A DNA stretch of 64,000 nt from Flagellimonas yonaguniensis (GCF_029193885.1 NZ_JARFVB010000012.1:50887-114886); one strand, 5' to 3'; positions 1 to 9,323 are shown, counted from the first letter of the stretch. The notes: generated from the sequence alone by a model not told the origin. Numbers and translations: made by a program.

Positions 1-18
1 GACCGTAAATGTTTAGTT

Positions 19-579
19 ATGAACAAGGATAGTTTAGATAGTTTGTTTGAGAGACTCCATGGGGAGTTCGATGTAGCCGAGCCGCAAAGCGGACACCAAG
101 AACGGTTTTTGGAAAAATTGAACCAAAACCAGGGCACGATCACCCTGAACAAAAAGAAGACATCTTGGTGGAGACCTTTGTCCATTGCCGCATCCATAGC
201 TTTAGTGACGATTTTAGGCTACCAGGCCTTTGGACCACAGCAGAGCATAAAGCAACAAGTGGTAAAAATCGCCCCTGAAGTATCCCAGACGGAGTTCTAT
301 TTCGCCAATCTTATCGAGGAACAGGTAGAGGTGCTCAAAGATGAGAAAACACCCGAGACCGCTCAATTGGTGGATGACACCTTGGCACAACTACAACGGT
401 TGGACAAAGATTACCAAACCCTTGAGCAAGATTTGGTAAATGGTGGTGACAGCAAGATCATCTTGAGCGCGATGATCACGAATTTCCAGACACGAATCGA
501 CCTTTTGAAAGAAGTTTTGAGCCAAATAGAAAACATTAAGAATTTAAAATCACAGAATGATGAAAGCTTTACCATTTAA
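19..579 (+). CDS. anti-sigma-factor-like single-pass membrane protein
   Basis: Protein of 186 residues with a hydrophilic N-terminal part (1-50), one membrane span (about 52-70) and a charged, probably helical C-terminal part. This is the layout of anti-sigma factors encoded just after ECF sigma genes in Bacteroidota. The sequence shows no recognisable zinc-binding anti-sigma motif, so the role rests on layout and context. The bases before the ATG carry possible stop codons (TAA at 6-8, TAG at 14-16), which fits an upstream gene ending just outside the window; a sigma factor is the usual neighbour, but it cannot be seen here. The gene overlaps the start of the next one, so the three genes to 2416 probably form one operon. 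Confidence 0.6.
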   Translation: MNKDSLDSLFERLHGEFDVAEPQSGHQERFLEKLNQNQGTITLNKKKTSWWRPLSIAASIALVTILGYQAFGPQQSIKQQVVKIAPEVSQTEFYFANLIEEQVEVLKDEKTPETAQLVDDTLAQLQRLDKDYQTLEQDLVNGGDSKIILSAMITNFQTRIDLLKEVLSQIENIKNLKSQNDESFTI

Positions 580-1657
580 ATACATCTTTTTCGCCTTGGC
601 TTTGATTCCCCTTGTTGCGAGCGCCCACATGGACAACGACAAGTTGAACGGCAGGTATACCAAGGAAAAAACCATAAAAAAAGAGTTCAGCGTAAATGCT
701 GATGCACTATTGAAGGTTGACAACAGCTACGGGAACCTTAACATTACTTCTTGGAACGAAAACCGTATTGTAATCGAGGTGCACGTAAAAACCAATGGCA
801 ACGATGAAGACCGTGTAAAGGAACGATTGGATGAAATTGACGTGGATTTTGAGAACAGTTCCAGCATGGTATCCGCACGAACAGATTTTGGAAACCGTAA
901 CAACAACTGGGGATGGAGCTGGGGAAAACGCAAAAAAGTCAGTGTGCAAGTGAATTACACGATTAAATTGCCCGTAAAGAACAGTGTTAATCTGAGCAAC
1001 GACTACGGAAGCATTATCCTGGATCGTGTCGATGGCCATGCCAAAATAAGCTGTGATTACGGTAAGTTGGAAATCGGCGAGCTACGAGGACGTAACAATG
1101 AGCTTCGGTTTGACTATACCTCAAGGTCCACTTTTGACTACATTAACAGTGCGGAGATCGTTGCGGATTATTCCGGCTTTAACATTGAAAAAGCAGGTAA
1201 CTTGAACGTTAGGGCAGATTATACCAATGCCACGATCGAAGAAATGGAAAACCTTGAATATTCCAGCGATTATGGCTCCATTGATGTGAAAAACGTAAAG
1301 AATGTAGATGGCAATGGGGACTATATCGGTGTAAAACTGGGCAATGTACATGGCAATGTGGCCATTACCAGCGACTATGGATCCATTAAAATAGACCGCA
1401 TGGCACCGGATGCAGGTAACCTGGAAATCAGGTCGGACTACACAGGCATCAAAATAGGCTATGATCCCGATTATCATTTTAATTTTGAGATTTCCACCGA
1501 ATACGCCGGGGTAAGTGGCAAGGACGATTTTGAAATCAGCATCAGCAAGGAAAAATCCACTGAAAAATATTATAGTGGTTACTACGGACAAGCAAATTCT
1601 GGAAACAGGGTAAGCATTACCAGTGACTACGGAGGCATATCATTTTATCAGAATTAA
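560..1657 (+). CDS. exported beta-repeat protein, DUF4097-like putative adhesin
   Basis: About 365 residues. An N-terminal signal peptide (hydrophobic residues about 8-22, ending VASAH) is followed by a body made of many short beta-strand units that often contain Asp-Tyr-Gly or Asp-Tyr-Thr, spaced roughly 18-25 residues apart. This pattern fits the DUF4097 / head-GIN beta-solenoid families, putative surface adhesins without a proven function. An ATG at 557 lies one codon upstream; I chose 560 because it gives the usual Met-Lys signal peptide start. The start overlaps the anti-sigma-like gene by about 20 bases, implying translational coupling. It probably acts in the periplasm or at the cell surface under the control of the upstream regulator, which is inference. 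Confidence 0.7.
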   Translation: MKALPFKYIFFALALIPLVASAHMDNDKLNGRYTKEKTIKKEFSVNADALLKVDNSYGNLNITSWNENRIVIEVHVKTNGNDEDRVKERLDEIDVDFENSSSMVSARTDFGNRNNNWGWSWGKRKKVSVQVNYTIKLPVKNSVNLSNDYGSIILDRVDGHAKISCDYGKLEIGELRGRNNELRFDYTSRSTFDYINSAEIVADYSGFNIEKAGNLNVRADYTNATIEEMENLEYSSDYGSIDVKNVKNVDGNGDYIGVKLGNVHGNVAITSDYGSIKIDRMAPDAGNLEIRSDYTGIKIGYDPDYHFNFEISTEYAGVSGKDDFEISISKEKSTEKYYSGYYGQANSGNRVSITSDYGGISFYQN

Positions 1658-1690
1658 CATCAAATCAAAAACTATTTTAAACACAAGATC

Positions 1691-2416
1691 ATGAAAAAAT
1701 TCATTACGCTTACGCTAGCATTGGGAATGTTAGCCTGTACCAATGCCCAGTGGGGCAAAAGAGTCAAGGGCAACGGGGATGTAGTCACCATTGAACGTTC
1801 CGTAGGCAACTACGACGAAGTTGCCATGGCCGGCTGGTTCGATGTGGAACTGGTATCCGGCAGCGAGGGAGAAATCACCCTAAAAGGAGAGTCCAATTTG
1901 CTGGAGCACATCAAAACAGAAGTGAAAAACGGTAAACTGACCATCAAAGTGGAGAAAGGCATGAACCTAAGACCTTCCAACTGGAAAAATGGCATTTATA
2001 TCACTGTACCTGTGGAGTCAGTTCATTCGGTAAGCCTTTCAGGTTCTGGCGACCTTGTAGGGAAAACCACGATAAGAGCTGATCATTTCAGTACTGCCAT
2101 GTCAGGTTCGGGAGATGTAACGCTAACGGTCGAGGCCGATGAATTGGATGCTTCTTTATCCGGTTCGGGCGACATCAACCTATCTGGTAGGGCTACCGAC
2201 TTTACGGTTTCGGTTTCCGGCTCTGGCGATGTTAAAGCCTATGACCTTGAAGCTGATTTTGTAAAGGCAACGGTTTCCGGTTCTGCGGATATCAAGGTTA
2301 CCGCAAATCAGTCCATAGAGGCGAGAGTATCAGGTTCCGGCGATATCCATTATCGTGGCAACCCTAAAAAAATCAATTCCAAATCTTCAGGATCGGGAGA
2401 TATCACTAAAGGATAA
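1691..2416 (+). CDS. head GIN domain protein (DUF2807), GSGD-repeat
   Basis: Protein of 241 residues with an exported N terminus (hydrophobic residues about 4-15, then Ala-Cys-Thr-Asn-Ala-Gln). The Cys could be a weak lipobox, or cleavage could follow Asn-Ala. The second half carries seven copies of a Ser-Gly-Ser-Gly-Asp-type motif (one is Ser-Gly-Ser-Ala-Asp) about 20 residues apart, each followed by a beta strand. This is the hallmark of the DUF2807 putative auto-transporter adhesin family (head GIN domain) and predicts a right-handed beta-solenoid. It lies 33 bases after the DUF4097-like gene and ends the operon before a strong terminator. The function of the family is unproven. Confidence 0.8.
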   Translation: MKKFITLTLALGMLACTNAQWGKRVKGNGDVVTIERSVGNYDEVAMAGWFDVELVSGSEGEITLKGESNLLEHIKTEVKNGKLTIKVEKGMNLRPSNWKNGIYITVPVESVHSVSLSGSGDLVGKTTIRADHFSTAMSGSGDVTLTVEADELDASLSGSGDINLSGRATDFTVSVSGSGDVKAYDLEADFVKATVSGSADIKVTANQSIEARVSGSGDIHYRGNPKKINSKSSGSGDITKG

Positions 2417-2444
2417 CACCGAGTTTATCATCAATCAAAGACTG

Positions 2445-2475
2445 AAAAAGCCCTGATATTCTCAGGGCTTTTTTT
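2445..2475 (+). terminator. rho-independent terminator, likely bidirectional
   Basis: An 8-bp perfect stem (AGCCCTGA / TCAGGGCT) with a 5-base loop is followed by seven T on the plus strand and preceded by five A, so it can also work on the minus strand. It separates the plus-strand GIN operon from the minus-strand MFS gene ending at 2481. Confidence 0.9.
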
Positions 2476-2480
2476 ATGTA

Positions 2481-3812
2481 TTAACTGGATGTTTTCACTT
2501 TGTTCACGCGAAGCAGCAAGCAAATGCCTATCAAAAAAAACAGCCCTAAAAAGATGGTACTGTTGCGCATGCTTCCCGTAAGTTGGGAGATGATTCCGTA
2601 CATAAAAGTCCCTATGATGATGCCTATCTTTTCGGCAACATCGTAAAAACTGAAAAAGGATGTGGTATCGGTGGTCTCGGGCAAAAATTTGGAATAGGTG
2701 GAACGTGATAACGCCTGAATACCTCCCATGACAATCCCCACGAATCCCGCAGCGATATAAAAGTCCATAGGGGTTTGGAGAAAGTAGGCATAAACGCACA
2801 ATACCCCCCAAATGACATTGATCACGACCAATGTTCTTATATTTCCAAAGGACTTGGATGCCCAGGCCGTGACCGTTGCCCCTAAAATGGCCACAATCTG
2901 AATCAGTAGAATACTTACGATCAACCCCATAGTACGTTCATCATCGGAGCCCCAGACAATTTCCTCCTCGCCAAAATATGTCGCGATCAACATAATGGTC
3001 TGTACAGCCATGCTATAAGTGAAAAATGCCCCCAAGTACCGTTTTAATTTTCTATTCTGCCCTAGCTGGTGCCAGACCAACTTTAATTCCTTAAAACCAT
3101 TTAAAATGATATGATGACGCTCTCCTTGCCGCTTATACCCTTTGGGCAAATGTTTAAATGTGTACTGACTAAATAGAATCCACCAAATCCCCACCGAAAT
3201 AAAAGAGTACTTCATGGCCTTGATCTCCGCAACCTCGTCACCACTATCGGTAATTCCGAAGAAATCGGGCTCCATGACCATAAAAAGATTGAAAACCAAT
3301 AAAATAACACTACCAATATAGCCAAGGGAAAAACCCTTGGCACTGATACCGTCTTGCTGCTCTGGATAGGCAATATCCGGCAGGTAAGAATTGTTGATGG
3401 CAAAACTTACCCAAAACCCGACAAGGCCAAAGAAATAGCAGACAAGGCCAAAATAAATATGCTCCAAAGAAAACCAATATAGGCCAATGCAAGATGCTGC
3501 GCCCAAATAACAGAAAAACTTCAGGAACACTTTTTTGTTCCCTAAATAATCAGCCACCCCCGAGATAAGTGGTGTTACAATGGCTATAAAAACAAAGGCC
3601 AAGGAAGTCACATAACTGATCAAAGGTGCCCGTGCTATTTCCCCACCAAAGATCGTGACCTGTTCAATGCCAGCCGTCCTGAACAACAATCCATAGAAAA
3701 GGGGGAAAATTGCGGAGGATATGACCAAGCTATACACCGAATTGGCCCAATCGTAAAATGCCCATGCATTCAATAATTTTTTGCTTCCTTTCAGTGCCAG
3801 TGTCTGCGCCAT
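2481..3812 (-). CDS. MFS transporter, UMF1/Atg22-like family
   Basis: Protein of 443 residues with about twelve hydrophobic membrane spans and short loops. The N-terminal stretch after Lys-Lys (LNAWAFYDWANS, about residues 13-24) is the signature of the UMF1 family of MFS permeases, related to the vacuolar effluxer Atg22. The substrate cannot be told from sequence; bacterial members are mostly annotated only as MFS transporters. It is the last gene of a minus-strand series and faces the GIN operon tail to tail. The upstream region (3813-3922) holds a long inverted repeat rather than a clear promoter. Confidence 0.85.
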   Translation of the reverse strand: MAQTLALKGSKKLLNAWAFYDWANSVYSLVISSAIFPLFYGLLFRTAGIEQVTIFGGEIARAPLISYVTSLAFVFIAIVTPLISGVADYLGNKKVFLKFFCYLGAASCIGLYWFSLEHIYFGLVCYFFGLVGFWVSFAINNSYLPDIAYPEQQDGISAKGFSLGYIGSVILLVFNLFMVMEPDFFGITDSGDEVAEIKAMKYSFISVGIWWILFSQYTFKHLPKGYKRQGERHHIILNGFKELKLVWHQLGQNRKLKRYLGAFFTYSMAVQTIMLIATYFGEEEIVWGSDDERTMGLIVSILLIQIVAILGATVTAWASKSFGNIRTLVVINVIWGVLCVYAYFLQTPMDFYIAAGFVGIVMGGIQALSRSTYSKFLPETTDTTSFFSFYDVAEKIGIIIGTFMYGIISQLTGSMRNSTIFLGLFFLIGICLLLRVNKVKTSS

Positions 3813-3830
3813 TATCTTTGTTTACAAAAA

Positions 3831-3904
3831 AATGTCACTTCGAACCTTTTTTCAAAAAACCCTTTTGGCATCTGTGGATTTTTCTTTTGGTTCGAAGTGA
3901 CATT
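3831..3904. repeat. intergenic palindromic repeat, 16-bp perfect arms
   Basis: A perfect 16-bp inverted repeat (AATGTCACTTCGAACC at 3831-3846 and its reverse complement at 3889-3904) flanks a 42-base loop. It fills the gap between the M48 protease gene and the MFS gene, both on the minus strand. The CACTTCGAA-type end resembles dispersed palindromic elements that I recall from flavobacterial intergenic regions; that link is from memory. A related element lies at 31674-31790. Transcribed, it would form a long hairpin able to stabilise or separate the two mRNAs. Confidence 0.75.
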
Positions 3905-3922
3905 CACTGATTATTTTTCAAT

Positions 3923-4732
3923 CTATTTGAATGATGTTACCCCAAATTTACGTGCCTCTTGCTTTGCAGCAGGGGCCCATGCCGTCAAATTGTTGATTCT
4001 TGTATCGTTGGATGGATGGGTGCTTAAAAACTCTGGTGGGGCCTGTCCTCCCGAGTTTGCCTTCATACGCTTCCAAAGTTCGGCAGCCTCGCTTGGGTCA
4101 TATCCTGCTATTGCCATGATCTGCAGCCCTATCCTATCCGCTTCGGTTTCGTGGCTTCGGCTAAACGGTAGCATTACGCCTATCTGCGAACCTATTCCAT
4201 AAGCTTGGTTAAACAGCCCTCTGGTCTGATCATCTTTTATAGCCACATTACCGGCCACCGCACCAATCTGTTGTAAAGTGCTGGCACTCATACGCTGGGC
4301 TCCATGATCGGCCAAGGCATGGGCCACTTCATGCCCCATGACCACTGCTACGCCAGTTTCGTCTTGGGTAATTGGCAAAATCCCTGTATAGAAAACAATT
4401 TTTCCACCGGGCATACACCAAGCATTCACAGTTTCATCCTTTACCAAATTGTATTCCCATTTGTAATCCTTTAAATATCCTGGGTGTCCGTTGGCATCCA
4501 ACCAACGTTCGGCAGCAGAAGCGATGCGCTGACCTACCCTAGTGATCATCTGCGCATCCGATGAACCGGTAACCACATTATTGGATTCCAAAAACTGATC
4601 GTATTCAGCAAAGGCCATGGGAAACACTTGGCTATTAGGGTAAAAATTTAATGTGCTTTTCCCTGTAAATGGATTGGTCTTGCACGCAGCGGCCATTACA
4701 AGTACCAGCACGGTAAGAATGAGCTTTTTCAT
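3923..4732 (-). CDS. M48 family metalloprotease, lipoprotein (BepA/LoiP-like)
   Basis: Protein of 269 residues. A lipoprotein signal peptide ends Ala-Ala-Ala-Cys with Cys17 as the lipidation site. The zinc-protease motif HEVAH is at about 134-138 and the third-ligand region SHETEADRIG at about 193-202, both typical of family M48. It lacks the TPR tail of E. coli BepA, so it is closer in size to LoiP/YcaL-type proteases. The likely role is degrading or maturing envelope proteins in the periplasm, by family knowledge. The next gene upstream on the same strand (GH31) ends 39 bases before its start, so co-transcription is possible. Confidence 0.88.
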   Translation of the reverse strand: MKKLILTVLVLVMAAACKTNPFTGKSTLNFYPNSQVFPMAFAEYDQFLESNNVVTGSSDAQMITRVGQRIASAAERWLDANGHPGYLKDYKWEYNLVKDETVNAWCMPGGKIVFYTGILPITQDETGVAVVMGHEVAHALADHGAQRMSASTLQQIGAVAGNVAIKDDQTRGLFNQAYGIGSQIGVMLPFSRSHETEADRIGLQIMAIAGYDPSEAAELWKRMKANSGGQAPPEFLSTHPSNDTRINNLTAWAPAAKQEARKFGVTSFK

Positions 4733-4771
4733 ATCGTAAACAGTGTTTTTCTTCCTGTAAATTACAAAATT

Positions 4772-7171
4772 TTATTTTCCGAAAATGTGAAGTTCCGTGA
4801 AATCCTTAGGGACTTCGATAGTATTGCCGCCATTGAGTTTTATCTCATTCAGATTGACTTCCTCATTGTCCAACTCCACGGCTTCAATCTTAAATGGAAG
4901 GCCATGGAATGTCAATTTAAAACTATCATACGGCGTGATGAAATTTCCATCCTTGAACTGTTGTATGATCAATTCATTTTCCTTGCCCGTCAATTTAAAG
5001 CGTCTCAAACTGTATCTGCCCTTTTTATAATCGTACCCTTCTTGCTGATCTTCATACACTTCGGAATTCTCAGTCCCCTCTTTAAAATAGACATCTATCA
5101 GGAGCTTGTCGATTTCCTTTTCACCCACATACTGCTGTACGGGATACTTGGGTATCATGGCTCCTTCCTTCACAAAGAGCGGAACACGATGGATTTCTGC
5201 CGACACCCAACGCTCTACACCTCCTGAATTCAATTCGTCCGTCCAGTAATTGTACCAGTTCCCTTTGGGGAAATACATCCTTCTTCCTTGTGCATTGGGT
5301 TCTTGAACGGGACAGACCAACATTTGTTTTCCGAAAATAAATTCATCTGTGCGAAAATGGGTCTGATGGTCTTTTTGATCGTAAAACACCAAGGATTGAA
5401 GCATGGGAAACCCTTCTTTGATGTAGTTGTAGAACATGGTATAGAGATAAGGCAGCAATTGGTACCTCAACTCGATGAACTCCCGAACTATATCCGTGAT
5501 CTCATCCCCGAACGACCAAGGTTCCTGATCGCCATGGTCCCCACTGGAATGTACTCTGCAAAAGGGGTGGAAAACAGCCAATTGCATCCAACGGGCAAAT
5601 AGTTCCCCATTGGGTTGCTCTGCAAATCCACCGATATCGGACCCTACAAAGGAGTAGCCGCTCAAGCACATGCGTTGCATCTGCACATTGGCAATCCATA
5701 AATGCTCCCAAGTCGCTACGTTATCGCCGGTCCAAGTGGCACAATAACGCTGTGTTCCGGAATACGCGGCCCTGGTAAGTACAAAAGGCCTGCGAGGGAA
5801 CATAAACTTTTTAACCCCCTCGTAGGTGGCACGAACCATTTGCATCCCATATATATTGTGTGCTTTCCTGTGACTGCAGGGATGTCCGTCGTAATCGTGG
5901 CGTACATCCAAATTGGCGGTCTTTGTGGGAACTTCCATGATGGCGGGTTCGTTCATATCGTTCCAAACCCCACTTACCCCCATATCGGCAATCATTTCCT
6001 TATAGAGGTCTGCCCACCACTCACGGACTTCGGGATTGGTAAAATCGGGGAATTTACATTCGCCGGGCCATACTTTTCCTTTAAAATGGGGACCGTCCGC
6101 CCTTCTGCAGAAGAACCCATTGTCCATGGCCTGTTGATACACCCAATAGTCGCGATCCACCTTAATCCCCGGGTCGATCATGGTAATGGTCTTAAAACCA
6201 TCTTCCTCCAATTCCTCGATCATTTTTTTGGGATTGGGAAAGTATTGGTTGTTCCAAGTGAAGCATCGGAAGCCTTCCATATAATCGATATCCAGATAAA
6301 TGGCATCGCAGGGTATGTTCAACTTCCTAAAATTTGAGGCAATGTCCCTTACCTTTTGTTCAGGAAAATAACTCCATTTGGATTGATGGAAACCAAGTGC
6401 CCAAAGTGGTGGGAGCTCGGGAACCCCTGTCAAATCCGTATAAGACTCCACAACTTCCTGCATTTGGGGACCATAGAAAAAATAATAGTTCATTTCTCCT
6501 CCGTCGGCCCAAAAACTGGTGACGTTTCGCTTTTCACCTGCAAAATCAAAATAGGTGCTGAAAGAGTTATCGAAGAATATTCCGTACGCAATGCTATCCT
6601 TCAACCCGATGTAAAAGGGAATGGATTTATACAAGGGCTCTTGGTCTTTGCCATAGGCATAGGAATCCGTTACCCAATTGTTGACCCTCTTGCCCTTGAG
6701 GTTGGTATGTGAAGCTTTATCCCCCATTCCGTAATAGCTTTCCCCGGAATGGCACACCTTGCTCATCTTCACTACATTCCCCCCATAATCGAAGTTCTCG
6801 TCCCAATGGAACCCAAGTTCATCTTCCATAAGAACCACTCCATTCAAATCAACAATCTGTACCTTAAGGTCGGTCTTGTTGATGTACACTTTTATTTTGG
6901 AGGTAGTGATCACATATTCCGGTATCTCATCTTCCACGGTAAGTTCATTGTACCCAAGGTTTACATCTTCGCTAATGGCGTAGGAAAAATCGGGCTCGAA
7001 CACATATTCCGTAGCATACCTGAAGCGCAGCACACTATCCCTGAGAATGGTCACCTGTAGAATTACTCCATTTTGAGTGGTAAAATATATTTTGTCGTTT
7101 TCATGTTTAAAATCGACTATGTGATTGGGGAACTGATTCCCTCTCTTTGCAATTTCCGTATTGGTTATCAT
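4772..7171 (-). CDS. GH31 family alpha-glucosidase
   Basis: Protein of 799 residues, full length for family GH31. The N-terminal beta domain (about 1-245) is followed by the catalytic (beta/alpha)8 barrel. The nucleophile motif GVWNDMNEPA is at about 401-410 (Asp405), and TWTGDN with the acid/base Asp483 lies about 78 residues later. The C-terminal beta domains run from about 650. There is no signal peptide, so it probably works in the cytoplasm on maltose, maltodextrins or glycogen-derived oligosaccharides. It lies directly downstream of glgB, 95 bases away on the same strand, which supports alpha-glucan metabolism. Its exact substrate (alpha-1,4 glucan or a related alpha-glycoside) cannot be fixed from sequence. 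Confidence 0.92.
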   Translation of the reverse strand: MITNTEIAKRGNQFPNHIVDFKHENDKIYFTTQNGVILQVTILRDSVLRFRYATEYVFEPDFSYAISEDVNLGYNELTVEDEIPEYVITTSKIKVYINKTDLKVQIVDLNGVVLMEDELGFHWDENFDYGGNVVKMSKVCHSGESYYGMGDKASHTNLKGKRVNNWVTDSYAYGKDQEPLYKSIPFYIGLKDSIAYGIFFDNSFSTYFDFAGEKRNVTSFWADGGEMNYYFFYGPQMQEVVESYTDLTGVPELPPLWALGFHQSKWSYFPEQKVRDIASNFRKLNIPCDAIYLDIDYMEGFRCFTWNNQYFPNPKKMIEELEEDGFKTITMIDPGIKVDRDYWVYQQAMDNGFFCRRADGPHFKGKVWPGECKFPDFTNPEVREWWADLYKEMIADMGVSGVWNDMNEPAIMEVPTKTANLDVRHDYDGHPCSHRKAHNIYGMQMVRATYEGVKKFMFPRRPFVLTRAAYSGTQRYCATWTGDNVATWEHLWIANVQMQRMCLSGYSFVGSDIGGFAEQPNGELFARWMQLAVFHPFCRVHSSGDHGDQEPWSFGDEITDIVREFIELRYQLLPYLYTMFYNYIKEGFPMLQSLVFYDQKDHQTHFRTDEFIFGKQMLVCPVQEPNAQGRRMYFPKGNWYNYWTDELNSGGVERWVSAEIHRVPLFVKEGAMIPKYPVQQYVGEKEIDKLLIDVYFKEGTENSEVYEDQQEGYDYKKGRYSLRRFKLTGKENELIIQQFKDGNFITPYDSFKLTFHGLPFKIEAVELDNEEVNLNEIKLNGGNTIEVPKDFTELHIFGK

Positions 7172-7266
7172 CTGTAATCAGTTGAGGCTCACAAAAGAAA
7201 TACAAAAGCCTGAATAATTAAAAATATGTTGTGAAAAGCAATCAACTATAACGTTTTAGTTGTATT

Positions 7267-9162
7267 TTATTTATACACGACCACACTCAATGGTGGAAGG
7301 TTCAATACAACAGACTGTCCATACCCGTTCCACTCGGTCTTGGAAGGCTTCACGGTTTTTTTGCCCATACCGCTTCCCGAATATTTTTTATCGTCACTGT
7401 TAAAAATCAATTTCAAGGTGGATGTCTTTGGAATCCCCAACCTATATTTTTCTCGCGGAACCGGGGTAAAGTTGCACACAACGATCAAATCATCTTTAGG
7501 ATCTTCTCCTTTTCTGATGTAGGAAATGACCGTGTTTTCCTGATCATTGTACTCAATCCATTGGAAACCATCAGGACTGAATTGTCTTTGATACAATGCT
7601 GGATGGGTCTTGTACATCGTATTCAAGTCCTTGACCACTTCCTGTATACCGGAATGAAAATCGTATTGTGTTAGGTGCCATTGCAAGCTTTCCTGATAGT
7701 TCCATTCCGATGATTGGCCAAACTCCCCTCCCATGAACAACAAGTTCCCTCCGGGGTGGGTAAACATATAGCCGTAGAGCAATCTCAGGTTGGCAAAGCG
7801 CTGCCATTCATCCCCTGGCATTCGGTACAGTAGGGATTGTTTACCATACACTACCTCATCATGCGAAAAAGGAAGCATAAAATTCTCGGTAAAGGCATAG
7901 GTAAGGCTAAAACTGATCATGTTCAGGTCATACGAACGGTGTATGGGGTCTTTTTTGAAGAATTCCAAGGTATCGTGCATCCATCCCATCATCCACTTCA
8001 TCCCAAAACCCAATCCGCCAAAATGCACTGGTTTCGTTACTCCGGTAAATGCAGTGGATTCCTCAGCGATGGTTTGCACTCCTTGAAAACTGGCATACAC
8101 CTCTTGGTTCATCTCCCGCAAAAAAGACAAGGCTTCCAGGTTTTCGTTGTTCCCATACATATTGGGCTCCCATTCGCCATCTTCCCGCGAATAATCCAAG
8201 TAGAGCATGGAAGCCACGGCATCGACCCGCAATCCATCCACATGGTATTGATCGAGCCAAAAAATGGCATTACTGATCAAAAACGCCCGTACTTCATTTC
8301 TTCCATAATTGAATATTAGACTTTTCCAGTCTGGATGGTACCCTCTTCGTCTGTCTGGGTGCTCATACAGATGGGATCCATCAAAAAAGCCAAGCCCATG
8401 GGCATCTTCAGGAAAGTGTGAAGGTACCCAATCCAAAATTACCCCGATACCACGCTGGTGCAAGGCATCAACCAAAACTTTAAAATCCGATGGTTTTCCA
8501 AAACGCGAAGTCGGCGCAAAATATCCTGTTATCTGATAGCCCCAAGAAGGATCGTAGGGATATTCCATGACAGGCATAAACTCAACGTGTGTAAAGCCCA
8601 TCTCCTCCACGTAATCGGCCAATTGTTCCGCCATCTCCAGATAGCTGAGTGATTCCCATCCGTTCTTTTTCTTCCATGAGGCCAAATGCACTTCGTAGAC
8701 CGAATACGGCTTGTCCAGTCCGTTTTTCTCCTCTCTGGAGCCCATCCAGTCATCGTCCTGCCATTTATGGTTATCCTCCCAAACCACCGATGCCGTATGT
8801 GGCGGCTGCTCGCAAAAACGTGCGAATGGGTCGGCCTTCTCGGTCCAGATATCATTATTATTGGAGTGTATCTTATACTTGTACTTAGTGCCCTTGTCCA
8901 CACCGGGAATAAACCCTTCCCAGATACCACTACTGTCCCAGCGTACATTCAATTTATGTTCGTCAGCGTTCCAATAATTAAAATCGCCAACAACGCTCAC
9001 CGATTTGGCTGAAGGTGCCCAGACGGCAAAATACGTTCCCTTGACCCCATCGACTTCGGTAAGGTGGGAACCCAGTTTATTGTAAAGCCGAAAATGCTTT
9101 CCTCCTTTAAAAAGGTCAATATCAAAATCCGTAAAAAAACTATGAGGAACTACCTTGGACAT
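7267..9162 (-). CDS. glgB: 1,4-alpha-glucan branching enzyme
   Basis: Protein of 631 residues that forms alpha-1,6 branches in glycogen. It has an N-terminal CBM48-type domain (about 20-130) and then a GH13 barrel with LRVDAV (nucleophile Asp314), AEEST (acid/base Glu367) and FSHDEVV (Asp435). The reading frame is open a further 50 codons upstream, but I start at the ATG at 9162, where the protein begins MSKVVPHSFF, because the upstream residues look like translated leader. Synthesis genes glgA and glgC are not in the window, so GlgB and the GH31 enzyme downstream are a detached alpha-glucan pair. A collagen-like lipoprotein is transcribed divergently. Confidence 0.96.
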   Translation of the reverse strand: MSKVVPHSFFTDFDIDLFKGGKHFRLYNKLGSHLTEVDGVKGTYFAVWAPSAKSVSVVGDFNYWNADEHKLNVRWDSSGIWEGFIPGVDKGTKYKYKIHSNNNDIWTEKADPFARFCEQPPHTASVVWEDNHKWQDDDWMGSREEKNGLDKPYSVYEVHLASWKKKNGWESLSYLEMAEQLADYVEEMGFTHVEFMPVMEYPYDPSWGYQITGYFAPTSRFGKPSDFKVLVDALHQRGIGVILDWVPSHFPEDAHGLGFFDGSHLYEHPDRRRGYHPDWKSLIFNYGRNEVRAFLISNAIFWLDQYHVDGLRVDAVASMLYLDYSREDGEWEPNMYGNNENLEALSFLREMNQEVYASFQGVQTIAEESTAFTGVTKPVHFGGLGFGMKWMMGWMHDTLEFFKKDPIHRSYDLNMISFSLTYAFTENFMLPFSHDEVVYGKQSLLYRMPGDEWQRFANLRLLYGYMFTHPGGNLLFMGGEFGQSSEWNYQESLQWHLTQYDFHSGIQEVVKDLNTMYKTHPALYQRQFSPDGFQWIEYNDQENTVISYIRKGEDPKDDLIVVCNFTPVPREKYRLGIPKTSTLKLIFNSDDKKYSGSGMGKKTVKPSKTEWNGYGQSVVLNLPPLSVVVYK

Positions 9163-9323
9163 ATGAGCTGGTTTAGTACTATACAATAATAAGCATCTTT
9201 GAGCAAGAATACGATTATCCCAACATATTTGGTAAGGGAAACAACATTTTTTTAAAAATGGAACACTTTTTGATTTTATTGCAACAACAGTTAAAAATGA
9301 ACACAAATCCAAAATCCAAAATC

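Noticed and set aside
1..18. End of an upstream gene
   Set aside because: Two possible stop codons are visible (TAA 6-8 and TAG 14-16), but too little sequence is available to call a gene.
5702..6337. A 211-codon open frame on the plus strand inside the GH31 gene
   Set aside because: It is antisense to a well-supported full-length GH31 enzyme, and its protein has no recognisable domain. Its openness follows from the codon pattern of the real gene.
7837..8319. Open frames antisense to glgB, including one of 160 codons
   Set aside because: GlgB is complete with all catalytic residues in this stretch, so these are shadows.
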